Below are positions 1 to 8,068 of a DNA stretch of 64,000 nt, one piece after another (position 1 is the first letter of the stretch; each line of letters opens with the position of its first letter). Below the pieces are notes generated by a model. It was given only the letters and a program-made list of their open reading frames with translations. It did no database searches and was not told the DNA's origin. Made by a program: the position numbers and the translations under genes. This DNA comes from Novosphingobium sp. 9U (GTDB taxonomy: Bacteria > Pseudomonadota > Alphaproteobacteria > Sphingomonadales > Sphingomonadaceae). The stretch spans positions 1-64,000 of the forward strand of contig NZ_LR732504.1 of assembly GCF_902506425.1 (NCBI RefSeq), given 5' to 3'.

Positions 1-172
1 CCAGGCTGGCGCCCCCTTGCGCGCGGCGGGCGTAGTATTCGGCCGCATCGTCGCCGGGCACGCCGCCTTCGCAGACTTCCAGGCCCATCGGCGGGAACAC
101 GAAGCGGTTGGGCAGCGTGAACTTGCCGAGCTGGAACGGCGTGAACAGGCCTGCGAAGCTGTGATTATCCAT
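1..172 (-). CDS. Old Yellow Enzyme family NADH:flavin oxidoreductase (N-terminal fragment)
   Basis: Reading leftward from the ATG at 172, the frame stays open to the window edge and gives about 57 residues starting MDNHSFAGLFTPFQLGKFTL, then an N-R-F-V-F-P-P-M-G stretch. L-x-N-R-x-x-x-P-P-M near residue 20 is the hallmark N-terminus of the FMN-binding TIM-barrel Old Yellow Enzyme family, which reduces enones and related electrophiles with NAD(P)H. The E-Y-Y-A-R-R-A-Q-G-G-A segment near the end also fits this family. The gene is divergent from the SDR at 336, sharing a 163 bp spacer that contains a palindrome, so co-regulation is likely. Only the first sixth of the protein is visible, so the substrate cannot be inferred. 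Confidence 0.8.
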   Translation of the reverse strand, partial: MDNHSFAGLFTPFQLGKFTLPNRFVFPPMGLEVCEGGVPGDDAAEYYARRAQGGASL

Positions 173-254
173 GCATCTCACCCACGTTGCCCATGTCACG
201 AAGGCGCCCATCGGAGAGGCGCCGGCGCGCCGGGTAGCGATGTCCTATCGCGAT

Positions 255-270
255 TTGAGCAGTCGCTCAA
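255..270. promoter_or_regulatory. palindromic operator candidate TTGAGC-N4-GCTCAA
   Basis: A perfect inverted repeat with 6 bp arms and a 4 bp centre lies between the divergent flavin oxidoreductase (start 172) and the SDR (start 336). Its symmetry and spacing resemble operators of TetR-type regulators. No regulator gene is adjacent inside the window. The assignment as an operator is an inference. Confidence 0.4.
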
Positions 271-335
271 TAATGTGCACAAGAGCGCTCCCGACTCGCC
301 TCGATCAAACAGGGCGGGCGGCAAGAGGAGAGGCC

Positions 336-1223
336 ATGGGATTGCTCGGAGCGCATCGCGCACTCGCCGGAAAGATCGCCATCGTCGTGGGCGGTGCGGC
401 CGGCCACCTGGGGCGTGGCGCCTCGCTCGCGCTGGCGCAGGCGGGCGTGCGAGTGATCTGTTGCGACAACGACCGCGAGGGCATCGCCGCGATCGGTGAC
501 GAGGCGGAAGCGCTCGGGGGCACGGTCGAAGCTCATTACGCGGACGTGGCGGACCCTGCCTCGCTCGACGCGTTCTACGACATGCTGCAGGCAGACATCG
601 GCCGTGCCGACATCCTGATCAACATGGCGGGAGGCGTGCGTCGCAGCCTGTTCGACAAGACCATGCGCGAGGATCATGCCCGCGACATACGGCTGAACTA
701 CGGCTACGTGGTCGACAGCTGCCATCGCGCGCTGCCGCTGTTGCGCGCGAGCGGCAATGGCGGAGCGATCGTCAACTTCACCACGATCGAGGCACATCGC
801 GGCGCTGCGACTTACGCGGTCTACGCCGGCGCCAAGGCCGCGACGACCAACTTCAGCCGCGCACTGGCGGTGGAATTGGGCGCCGAGCAGATCCGCGTGA
901 ACTGCGTCGCCACCGACACCACCCTCGCCCGCGCATCCAACGCCGCGCTCGCGCCGCAGGACTACGAGCGCCTCGCGGAACTGGGCGCGGATGCGCTGGC
1001 CAAGTCGATCGAGCTCTACGTGCCGCAAAAGCGCGCGCCGTCGATCGAGGACGTGATGAACGGCGTGCTGTTCCTGGTCAGCGATCTCGCCCGTGCGATC
1101 ACCGGCACCACACTGCACATTGACGGCGGCACCATTGCCTCGCTCGGGTTCCTCGATTGGCCCTACGGCGACAGCTTCATGCCCGCGCCGCTGGGCGGAA
1201 CGCTGAAGCGGCTGGTGGACTGA
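336..1223 (+). CDS. short-chain dehydrogenase/reductase (SDR), atypical catalytic Ser
   Basis: A 295-residue classical-size SDR, expected to be an NAD(P)(H)-dependent cytosolic oxidoreductase. The start at 336 is chosen because AGGAGAGG lies just upstream and the protein then begins directly before the Rossmann fold; an earlier in-frame ATG at 171 would add a non-homologous extension. The cofactor loop reads G-G-A-A-G-H-L-G rather than the common T-G-x-x-x-G-x-G, and the N-A-G equivalent is N-M-A-G-G. The active site Y-A-G-A-K is present. The residue 13 before that Tyr, normally the catalytic Ser, is Thr (N-F-T-T-I-E-A). It lies downstream of the shared palindrome and ends 5 bp from the convergent kinase gene. 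Substrate unknown. Confidence 0.85.
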   Translation: MGLLGAHRALAGKIAIVVGGAAGHLGRGASLALAQAGVRVICCDNDREGIAAIGDEAEALGGTVEAHYADVADPASLDAFYDMLQADIGRADILINMAGGVRRSLFDKTMREDHARDIRLNYGYVVDSCHRALPLLRASGNGGAIVNFTTIEAHRGAATYAVYAGAKAATTNFSRALAVELGAEQIRVNCVATDTTLARASNAALAPQDYERLAELGADALAKSIELYVPQKRAPSIEDVMNGVLFLVSDLARAITGTTLHIDGGTIASLGFLDWPYGDSFMPAPLGGTLKRLVD

Positions 1224-1227
1224 CGGG

Positions 1228-4200
1228 TCAGTTCAGCATCTGCGCGGACGCCATCGCGCCGTCCAGCGCCGCGGCCAGGTCTTCGCTGCGGAACGGCTTG
1301 GCGAGGCGCGGCAAATCGGGCGCGATATCCTCCAACGCGGCATAGCCCGAGACCACCAGCACGCGCGTGTCGGGCGCGGCAGCAAGCACGTCGCGGGCAA
1401 GCTGCGTGCCGCTCATCCCCGGCATCAGGTGATCGGTCACGAGCACGCGCGGGCGCAAGCCTTCGCGCACGCGTTGCAGCGCTTCCTCCCCGCTAGATGC
1501 CTCGGTGACGGCGTAGCCCAAGTCGGCGAGCATCTCGGCCGTGCTCATGCGCACCAGTTCCTCGTCGTCGACCAGCAGCGCAGTGCCGCTGCCGGCCGGA
1601 CCGGCGGCGAGCGCTTGGGCGGTGCCGTCGCTGGCATCCTCGTCCACGCAGACCGGCAGCCACAGGCGCACGTTGGTGCCGAGGCCTGGCCGGCTCTCGA
1701 TGGTCATGGCACCGCCGAGCTGCAGCGCCAGGCCGTGGACCATCGACAAGCCAAGCCCGGTCCCCTTGCCCAGGCCCTTGGTGGAGAAGAACGGCTCGAT
1801 CGCGCGGGCCGCAGTCGCCTCGTCCATGCCTTCGCCGGTGTCGGCAACCGAGAGCCGCAAGTAGTCGCCCGCCGGTAGTCCGAGCGCTCGTACCGCTGCA
1901 GCGGGAGCCGGCTCGGCGCTGATGCGCAAGGTGCCGCCATCGGGCATCGCATCGCGCGCGTTCACGGCCAGGTTGAGGAGCGCCATTTCCAGCTGGTTGC
2001 CGTCGGCGCGCGCACGGGCGAGGTCCGCGGCGATCTCCACCGCCACCTTGATCTGCGGCCCCGCCGTGCTCGCGATCAGGTCGGCCATGCCGCGCACCAG
2101 CTCGGCCAGATCGACCGCCGTGGTCTGCAGCGGCTGACGGCGCGCAAAGGCGAGCAGGCGTTGCACCAACACCTTGGCGCGTTCGGCGGACTGGCTGGCA
2201 CCCGCGATCAGCCGCTGCTCGCGCTCACCACCCAGCTGCTTGCGCTGGAGCATGTCTAGGCTGCCGATGATCGGGGTCAGCAGGTTGTTGAAATCGTGCG
2301 CGACGCCGCCGGTCAGCTGGCCGATCGCCTCCATCTTCTGCGACTGGCGCAGCTGGTCCTCGGCCGCGGCCAGCCGCTCCTGCTCGCGATGGAGCTCGGT
2401 GATGTCGCGTCCGATGAGGTAGGCGGCGGTCACCTCACCCTCGCCGTCCCGAACCGGGCGGAAGCGCATCTCGTAAAGCTGCGCACTCGCGCCCTCGCCC
2501 CACCAGGCGAGCTGTTCGAAGGATTCGCCGCTCAAGGCACGGTGCCATACCCCCAAAGCCGCGGCGCGCTCCTCGGGGACCGAACTGATGAAGTTGGGCA
2601 GGCCATCGCCCACTTGGGGCCGCGCGCCGAAGATATTTTCGTAGTCCTCCTGCGCCGCGGCGTTGATCGCGAGGAAGCGCAGCTCCGTATCGACCATCTG
2701 GATGGGCGCGTCGGTGTCGGCGACGATGTCGGCGAACAGCTTGCGCTCGGCCAGGACCTCGTCGACGCGCTGCTCGAGCGTGGCGTTGAGGTGGCGCACC
2801 GCATCCTCGGCGCGTGCTCGTTCTACCGCCGCCCAGGTCCGCTCGGCGACTTCGAGGGCGATCTGTCCCTCCAGTTCCGACCACGCGCGCGGTTCGCCCT
2901 CGTGCAGGTAGAGGATCGCTGTCAGCTTGCCGTGCTTGATCAGCGGCACCACCAGCAGCGCCTTCGTGCCGATGCTGTCGTAGCCTGCCGAGTAGGGCGC
3001 CGAGAGCGGGTCCGCTTCGATCGAGGGCAGGCGCAGGATCTCGCCCGCTTTCAGCGCGTCGATGATGGCGGGGCCGAAGATCGCGAGCGGACGCGTCTCG
3101 CCCGCGAGCGAGCCCATGGTGCCATCGTGCCAATCCCGCTCGACGGTGACGTGTTCGACCGCCTCGTCGATCTCGCCATAGCCGACGCGGCCGACATGCA
3201 GCTCCTCGCCCAGCAGGCGCGCGGCGGTCTCCTGGATGGCGCCGGGATCGGACAGCAGCCGCACTTCGTCGCCCATGCGCAGCAGGAACGCCTGGCGCCG
3301 CGCGAGCGCCCGCAGGTCGGCTTGCGCATGCGCTCGCTCGACTGCGGACCAGGTGCGCTCGGCCACCTCCTCGATCAACGCGATGTCAGCCTTGGTCCAA
3401 CGACGTGGCGAACGATCGTGGAGGTAGAGCACCGCGACGAGCCGCCCGCCCTTCACCAGCGAGACGGTCGCGGCGGAGCGCACCTCCAGCGCGGCGAAGG
3501 CGGCGCGCGCCTGCTCCGAGGCCGCACGGTCGTCCGCCAGGGTGTCGTCGACACTCAGCGTGATGCCGGCGCGCAGCGTGCCGAAGATCTCCGGGCCAAA
3601 GGCGGCAAGGTCGTGGGTGCCGTTGAAATTGGGGACCGAACCATCGGTCCAGTTGCCCTGCGTGGTAAAGTACCGCTCGCTCAGATCCAGGCTGCCATAG
3701 CCGACGCGGCTCACGCCGAAGTGCGTGCCCAGCGCGGCTTGCGCGGCGGAGACGATCTCCTCGGCTTCGGCGAGGTCCCGAAACGCCGCTTCCAGGCGCA
3801 TCAGGAACTCCTGACGGGCGCGAGCGGCAACCGCGTCGGTGGTCTCGCTGCAGACGCACAACGCTGCGAAGACGGCGCCATCCTCGTCGCGAACCGGGCT
3901 GTAGCTGAACGTGAACCACGCCGTGCGCGGCTCGGGCCGGTGGAGGACGACCGGTAAATCCTCGTACAAGCTGGATTTGCCGGCAAACGCGCGGTCGATG
4001 ACGGGCCCGATCGCCTTCTCGACCTCGGGCCACACCTCGAAGAACGGGCGCCCCATGGCTTTGGGATGATGCGGCCCCAGGATCGGGATGTAGGTATCGT
4101 TGTAGATCAGCCGCCGATCTTCGCCGAGCAGCACGAACATCGGCACGGGCGCTGCGCGGATCACGCCAACCAGCAGCCGGGCGCTTGCCGGTTGCCCCTC

Positions 4201-4233
4201 CAGGATCGCAGCCCATTGCGCTTGATCCGTCAT
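1228..4233 (-). CDS. hybrid sensor histidine kinase, PAS-GAF-GAF-PAS-HisKA-HATPase-REC
   Basis: A 1001-residue cytoplasmic hybrid kinase without obvious membrane segments. Order by inspection: PAS-like segment (about 20-140), two GAF-like domains (about 150-300 and 310-480; the repeated V-G-Y-G and L-Y-L-H motifs show they are related), a linker helix, a second PAS (about 500-635), HisKA with H-box G-G-V-A-H-D-F-N-N-L-L (about 655), HATPase with N-A-R-D-A-M-P-D-G-G, D-T-G-E-G-M and G-T-G-L-G-L, and a C-terminal receiver (about 885-1000). The receiver has D-D-E-E, the phospho-acceptor in V-T-D-H-L-M-P-G-M-S-G and the Lys in L-A-K-P-F. This architecture is common in alphaproteobacteria for signals sensed in the cytosol, including light or redox. 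No adjacent response regulator is present, so the output partner is unknown. Confidence 0.93.
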   Translation of the reverse strand: MTDQAQWAAILEGQPASARLLVGVIRAAPVPMFVLLGEDRRLIYNDTYIPILGPHHPKAMGRPFFEVWPEVEKAIGPVIDRAFAGKSSLYEDLPVVLHRPEPRTAWFTFSYSPVRDEDGAVFAALCVCSETTDAVAARARQEFLMRLEAAFRDLAEAEEIVSAAQAALGTHFGVSRVGYGSLDLSERYFTTQGNWTDGSVPNFNGTHDLAAFGPEIFGTLRAGITLSVDDTLADDRAASEQARAAFAALEVRSAATVSLVKGGRLVAVLYLHDRSPRRWTKADIALIEEVAERTWSAVERAHAQADLRALARRQAFLLRMGDEVRLLSDPGAIQETAARLLGEELHVGRVGYGEIDEAVEHVTVERDWHDGTMGSLAGETRPLAIFGPAIIDALKAGEILRLPSIEADPLSAPYSAGYDSIGTKALLVVPLIKHGKLTAILYLHEGEPRAWSELEGQIALEVAERTWAAVERARAEDAVRHLNATLEQRVDEVLAERKLFADIVADTDAPIQMVDTELRFLAINAAAQEDYENIFGARPQVGDGLPNFISSVPEERAAALGVWHRALSGESFEQLAWWGEGASAQLYEMRFRPVRDGEGEVTAAYLIGRDITELHREQERLAAAEDQLRQSQKMEAIGQLTGGVAHDFNNLLTPIIGSLDMLQRKQLGGEREQRLIAGASQSAERAKVLVQRLLAFARRQPLQTTAVDLAELVRGMADLIASTAGPQIKVAVEIAADLARARADGNQLEMALLNLAVNARDAMPDGGTLRISAEPAPAAAVRALGLPAGDYLRLSVADTGEGMDEATAARAIEPFFSTKGLGKGTGLGLSMVHGLALQLGGAMTIESRPGLGTNVRLWLPVCVDEDASDGTAQALAAGPAGSGTALLVDDEELVRMSTAEMLADLGYAVTEASSGEEALQRVREGLRPRVLVTDHLMPGMSGTQLARDVLAAAPDTRVLVVSGYAALEDIAPDLPRLAKPFRSEDLAAALDGAMASAQMLN

Positions 4234-4492
4234 GCCTGCCGTGTCGACCCCGTTGCCTCTGCGGCTGACCTCCCGATGCGGGCGTGGCAGTCAGCCGTCC
4301 ATGTTTCGCGTATGTGCCGGAAAATAGCAACGCAAGACCCGTCCATCGGGGCAGCTAGCCCCGTGAAAACACGCGGCTTTGCGGCTCACCCGCGGGATCG
4401 TGGTTGGTGAAAATTTACCATGGCCGTTGCACGGGCAGTTACGCCTGAGAGCGCAGAGCAACCTTGGATCATAACCGGAGTCGCACCTCGTC

Positions 4493-6166
4493 ATGCCTCG
4501 CGTGGCCTTATCCGTTTCAGCAGCCCGCATCGCGGGCTGGCTCCGGCGCCTGGGCAGGGACCAGCGCGGCAACACGTTCCTGATCGTTGCAGCGGCGGTG
4601 ATCCCGATGCTGGCGGTGATCGGCGGCGGCGTCGACATCAGCCGCGGATACCTGTCGCGCACCCGACTTCAGCAGGCCTGCGATGCCGGCGTGCTGGCGA
4701 CGCGCAAGAAGATCGGCGGCACTGTCATCACTACGGGCATTATCCCAACGGACGCCAATGCGGTGGGGACGCGGTTCTTCAACCTAAATTTCCAGGATGG
4801 CGCCTACGGCACGACCGGCAGGACCTTCGCGATGACCCTGTCATCCGATTACACCATCAACGGCTCGGCCAGCGTGAGCGTGCCGACCTCGGTAATGAAG
4901 CTGTTCAGCGTCGATACCCTGCCGGTGTCCGTGAACTGCTCGGCGCAGTTCCACTACGCCAACACCGACATCATGATGGTGCTCGACGTCACCGGGTCGA
5001 TGAACGACACCAACCCCGGGGACAGCAGCAGCAAGATCTCCGTGCTACGCCAGACGGTGAAGGACTTTTACGCCTCAATCGAAAGCAACAAGACGCAAGG
5101 CACGCGCATCCGCTACGGCTTCGTGCCGTATTCGACAAACGTCAACGTCGGCTCGCTGCTGCAATCGAACTGGGTGGCGCAGACAGCCAACTACGAGAGC
5201 CGCGAGGCGGTCAGCACCCCCAGCGGCAAACAGTGGCAATACCACACCATGGCGATCAACGTCGGCCCGCTGCAGAACGGCGAGACCAACAAGCTGATCA
5301 AGGGCGGCTCGATCAAGATCAAGATGGGCGGCACGCCTTCGGCTCCGCTCGACGTCGACGTCCTTTTCGACGGCTGCATGGAAGAGCGAGCGACGTACGT
5401 CATCGACGATTACAACAACGTCGACCTGACCCGTGCGCGCGACCTCGACATCGATGCGGTGCCGATCAAGGGGACGCCCGACACCCAGTGGAAGCCGATG
5501 CTGGATGACGCGGCGTGGCTGCGCGCGTTCTCGATTACCAAGAACTGGAACGGCAGCCTCAGCATCAGCGGTTCCTGGCAGGGGACGACGACAGGCTCTG
5601 CATACAGCACGGGCAATTACGCGCAGGCCAATGCGGTCGGTCTCGCCGCCTGCCCCGCCGAAGCGCGCAAGCTGGCCGAGATGAGCGCCAGCGACGTCGC
5701 AACGTATGTTGACGGGCTGAATGCGGCGGGCAGTACTTACCACGACATCGGCATGATCTGGGGCGGACGCCTGATCTCGCCCACGGGCATCTTCGCCAGC
5801 GAGAACGGCGACGTGAACGGTCGGCCCAGCATGCGCCACCTGATCTTCCTGACCGACGGCGAAACGGCTCCCCTGGAGTATTCGTACACGTCCTATGGGG
5901 TGGAGCCGCTGTCCCAGCGTCGGTGGAATCCGAGCTCGAAGTACACTCTCACGCAAACCGTGGAAAAGCGCTTCAGCTATGCGTGTAATCAGGTGAAGAA
6001 CAAGAACGTCACCGTGTGGGTGATCGGCTTCGGCACCAACGTGACCGACCTGATGAAGGACTGCGCGGGTTCTGGTCATTGGTTCCAAGCCGCCAATGCG
6101 ACGCAGCTGGCCGATGCCTTCGCCGCGATCTCCGCTGCGATCGGCGACTTGCGGATCATCAAGTGA
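4493..6166 (+). CDS. TadG-like pilus-associated protein with von Willebrand A domain
   Basis: A 557-residue protein. After a basic N-terminus, D-Q-R-G-N-T is followed by a single hydrophobic segment (about 27-48), the pseudopilin-like anchor of TadE/TadG proteins of Flp/Tad pilus systems. A vWA domain begins near residue 160, with the metal-binding loop D-V-T-G-S-M and, much later (about 450), L-I-F-L-T-D-G-E. About 280 residues separate these two vWA elements, so the domain carries a large insertion. The protein probably sits in the inner membrane with the vWA domain outside, contributing to pilus assembly or surface adhesion. It heads a three-gene set with 4 bp overlaps. No tadABC ATPase or secretin genes lie in the window. 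Confidence 0.85.
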   Translation: MPRVALSVSAARIAGWLRRLGRDQRGNTFLIVAAAVIPMLAVIGGGVDISRGYLSRTRLQQACDAGVLATRKKIGGTVITTGIIPTDANAVGTRFFNLNFQDGAYGTTGRTFAMTLSSDYTINGSASVSVPTSVMKLFSVDTLPVSVNCSAQFHYANTDIMMVLDVTGSMNDTNPGDSSSKISVLRQTVKDFYASIESNKTQGTRIRYGFVPYSTNVNVGSLLQSNWVAQTANYESREAVSTPSGKQWQYHTMAINVGPLQNGETNKLIKGGSIKIKMGGTPSAPLDVDVLFDGCMEERATYVIDDYNNVDLTRARDLDIDAVPIKGTPDTQWKPMLDDAAWLRAFSITKNWNGSLSISGSWQGTTTGSAYSTGNYAQANAVGLAACPAEARKLAEMSASDVATYVDGLNAAGSTYHDIGMIWGGRLISPTGIFASENGDVNGRPSMRHLIFLTDGETAPLEYSYTSYGVEPLSQRRWNPSSKYTLTQTVEKRFSYACNQVKNKNVTVWVIGFGTNVTDLMKDCAGSGHWFQAANATQLADAFAAISAAIGDLRIIK

Positions 6167-6750
6167 GCTGGCTCCGCAATCTCCGGCGTGATCGGCGCGG
6201 CGTCAGCGCGGTGGAGTTCGCGTTGTTGACGCCGGTCCTGCTGATCGCACTGCTGGGACTGCTGGACCTGGGATACAACATGTACACCTCCTCGATTCTT
6301 GAGGGCGCGATCCAGGCCGCAGCGCGCAGCTCGACACTGGAGAACGCCTCGTCCAAGTCGACCGCGATCGACGACGCCGTCACGCTGGCGGTCAAGGACA
6401 TCGCGCCCAGCGCGACGCTCACCTTCAAGCGCACCGCCTATCCCTCGTTCTCCTCGACCGGCAAGCCCGAGGACTACGACGACAACAACCACAACAACAA
6501 GTGCGACAACGGCGAGCCGTTCGAGGACGTCAACGAGAACTCGGTGTGGGACTCGGACCAGGGCTCGGTCGGGATGGGCGGCGCGCGAGACGTTGTCGTC
6601 TACCTGGTGACGGTCACCTACCCGCGCCCATTCCCGGTCGCCAGCATGCTGGGCGCGCCGTCCACTTACACGCTCAGCTCCAAGACGGTGCTGACCAATC
6701 AGCCTTGGACCAACGTGATCAAGACGCCGCCGATAAGGAACTGCACTTGA
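6163..6750 (+). CDS. TadE-like pseudopilin with acidic calcium-loop-like insertion
   Basis: A 195-residue protein starting at GTG 6163, which overlaps the TGA of the preceding TadG-like gene in a GTGA junction; this coupling is why the start was chosen. R-R-G-V-S-A-V-E-F-A-L-L-T-P-V-L-L is the typical TadE N-terminus with the conserved Glu after the processing-type site, followed by one transmembrane helix (about 18-40). Residues about 104-132 form a striking Asp/Asn-rich stretch (repeated D-x-N-x-N and N-x-D spacings) resembling calcium-binding loops. The remainder is a small extracytoplasmic domain ending near a Cys. Inferred role: minor pilin or assembly factor of a Tad pilus. Confidence 0.8.
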   Translation: MSWLRNLRRDRRGVSAVEFALLTPVLLIALLGLLDLGYNMYTSSILEGAIQAAARSSTLENASSKSTAIDDAVTLAVKDIAPSATLTFKRTAYPSFSSTGKPEDYDDNNHNNKCDNGEPFEDVNENSVWDSDQGSVGMGGARDVVVYLVTVTYPRPFPVASMLGAPSTYTLSSKTVLTNQPWTNVIKTPPIRNCT

Positions 6751-7418
6751 GCCGCTGCCGCGCCATCTCGCGCCTGTTGCGCCGCCTGCGCTGGGACCGC
6801 TCGGGTCTGGCGATGACGGAGTTCGCGCTGATCATGCCGTTCTTCCTCACCGCCGGGCTATACGGCGTGGAACTGGCCAACTACTCGTACATGAACATGC
6901 GCGTGGGACAGCTCGCCGCGCAGATCGCCGACAACGCCTCGCGCATCGGCGATTATTCCAAGCTCCAGAACCGCAAGGTCTACGAAAGCGACATCGACGA
7001 CCTGCTGATCGGCGCGGGGCTGCAGGCTGGCACGCAGATGGACCTGTTCAACCGCGGCCGGATCATCATCAGCAGCCTGGAGAAGAACAGCTCCGGCCAG
7101 CAGTACATTCATTGGCAGCGGTGCCTGGGCAAGAAGAACGTCACCTCAACCTATGGCATCCAGGGCGCAACCCGCACCGTCGGCATGGGGCCGGCTGGCA
7201 ACGAGGTCTACGCACTGGACACCAAGGAAGCGGTGATGTTCGTCGAGGTGCAGTACGATTATCTGCCGCTCGTTAGTGCCAGCTTCATCGGCACGCCGAA
7301 GCTGGTGTCGATATCCTCATTCACGGTGCGCTCCAGCCGCGACCTGAGCCAGTTGTACCAGACCACGCCCTCGAGCCCGTCCATGACCTGCGACAAGTTC
7401 ACCACCACGGTCGCGTGA
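6747..7418 (+). CDS. TadE/TadG-like pilus protein
   Basis: A 223-residue protein from TTG 6747, overlapping the previous stop in a TTGA junction. It has the same plan as its neighbour: basic N-terminus, then S-G-L-A-M-T-E-F-A-L-I-M-P-F-F, the TadE anchor with conserved Glu, one transmembrane segment (about 24-45), then a long helix (V-G-Q-L-A-A-Q-I-A-D-N-A-S-R-I-G) and a soluble periplasmic part. Three such genes in a row suggest a small pilin-like complex in the cell envelope. The TTG start is inferred from gene overlap and would be weak on its own. There is no good Shine-Dalgarno, consistent with translational coupling. Confidence 0.75.
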   Translation: MSRCRAISRLLRRLRWDRSGLAMTEFALIMPFFLTAGLYGVELANYSYMNMRVGQLAAQIADNASRIGDYSKLQNRKVYESDIDDLLIGAGLQAGTQMDLFNRGRIIISSLEKNSSGQQYIHWQRCLGKKNVTSTYGIQGATRTVGMGPAGNEVYALDTKEAVMFVEVQYDYLPLVSASFIGTPKLVSISSFTVRSSRDLSQLYQTTPSSPSMTCDKFTTTVA

Positions 7419-7528
7419 AGCGCGGTGCGGATTGAACGGCTGTCCAAAAAGGTCAAGCAGATCTACGTGCGACGCGCTACTCCGTGTAGAAAGGGCACAA
7501 CGCCCGCACACAAGGAGAGGCGTGCGCA

Positions 7529-8068
7529 ATGGAAACAACTCTACGGGCGCTGCTGGACCGTGAGGCGATCCGCAGCTGCGTCATCCGCCTCGCTCGCGGC
7601 GAGGATCGGCGGAGCGCCAAGCTGATCCGCTCCTGCTGGTGGCCCGAGGCGAAGTTCGATTACGGCGTCCATGCGGGCGACTTCGAGGCCTATCTCGCCT
7701 GGGTCGCGCCGGGCGCCGACGCGATCAAGAACACGCAGCACGTGATCGGCCAGACGCATATCGAACTCTCCGGCGCGAGCGCCAAGGCGGAGACCCACGC
7801 GATCTCCTATCACCGTCTGGACCTGGGCGCGGAAGCGGGGGGCGAGCGCGACACTTGCATCGGCGGGCGCTACCTCGACAGCTTCGAGAAGCGCGGTGAG
7901 GAATGGCGCATCGCCGACCGCATCATGCTCTACGATTGGGAGCAGGACTGGGGAATGGCGGCCGACTGGTCGAAGGGCGTGATGGGCTACCCCTTCTCCG
8001 CCGAGCACTTCGCCGGCCGCGCCAAGGGCGACTTCAGCGAGCGCTGGTTTGCCGGAGAGCGCGCATGA
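7529..8068 (+). CDS. SnoaL-like / NTF2-fold protein
   Basis: A 179-residue protein of the SnoaL-4/NTF2-like superfamily: R-E-A-I-R-x-C-V at the N-terminal helix, W-P-E-A-K-F-D-Y-G, the T-Q-H-V-I-G-Q motif, and G-G-R-Y-L-D-S-F-E-K near the C-terminal strands. Such proteins act as hydratases, isomerases, dehydratases or small subunits in catabolic pathways; the exact reaction cannot be read from sequence. An AAGGAGAGG ribosome site precedes the ATG. It opens a four-gene chain (SnoaL, SDR, SnoaL, SDR) with overlaps of 1-11 bp, so its substrate is presumably processed by the next SDR. Confidence 0.8.
   Translation: METTLRALLDREAIRSCVIRLARGEDRRSAKLIRSCWWPEAKFDYGVHAGDFEAYLAWVAPGADAIKNTQHVIGQTHIELSGASAKAETHAISYHRLDLGAEAGGERDTCIGGRYLDSFEKRGEEWRIADRIMLYDWEQDWGMAADWSKGVMGYPFSAEHFAGRAKGDFSERWFAGERA

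Noticed and set aside
2296..3957. A 553-codon open frame on the plus strand across the histidine kinase gene
   Set aside because: It runs antisense to a clearly conserved kinase and encodes Arg/Asp-rich sequence without domains; high GC creates such long shadow frames.
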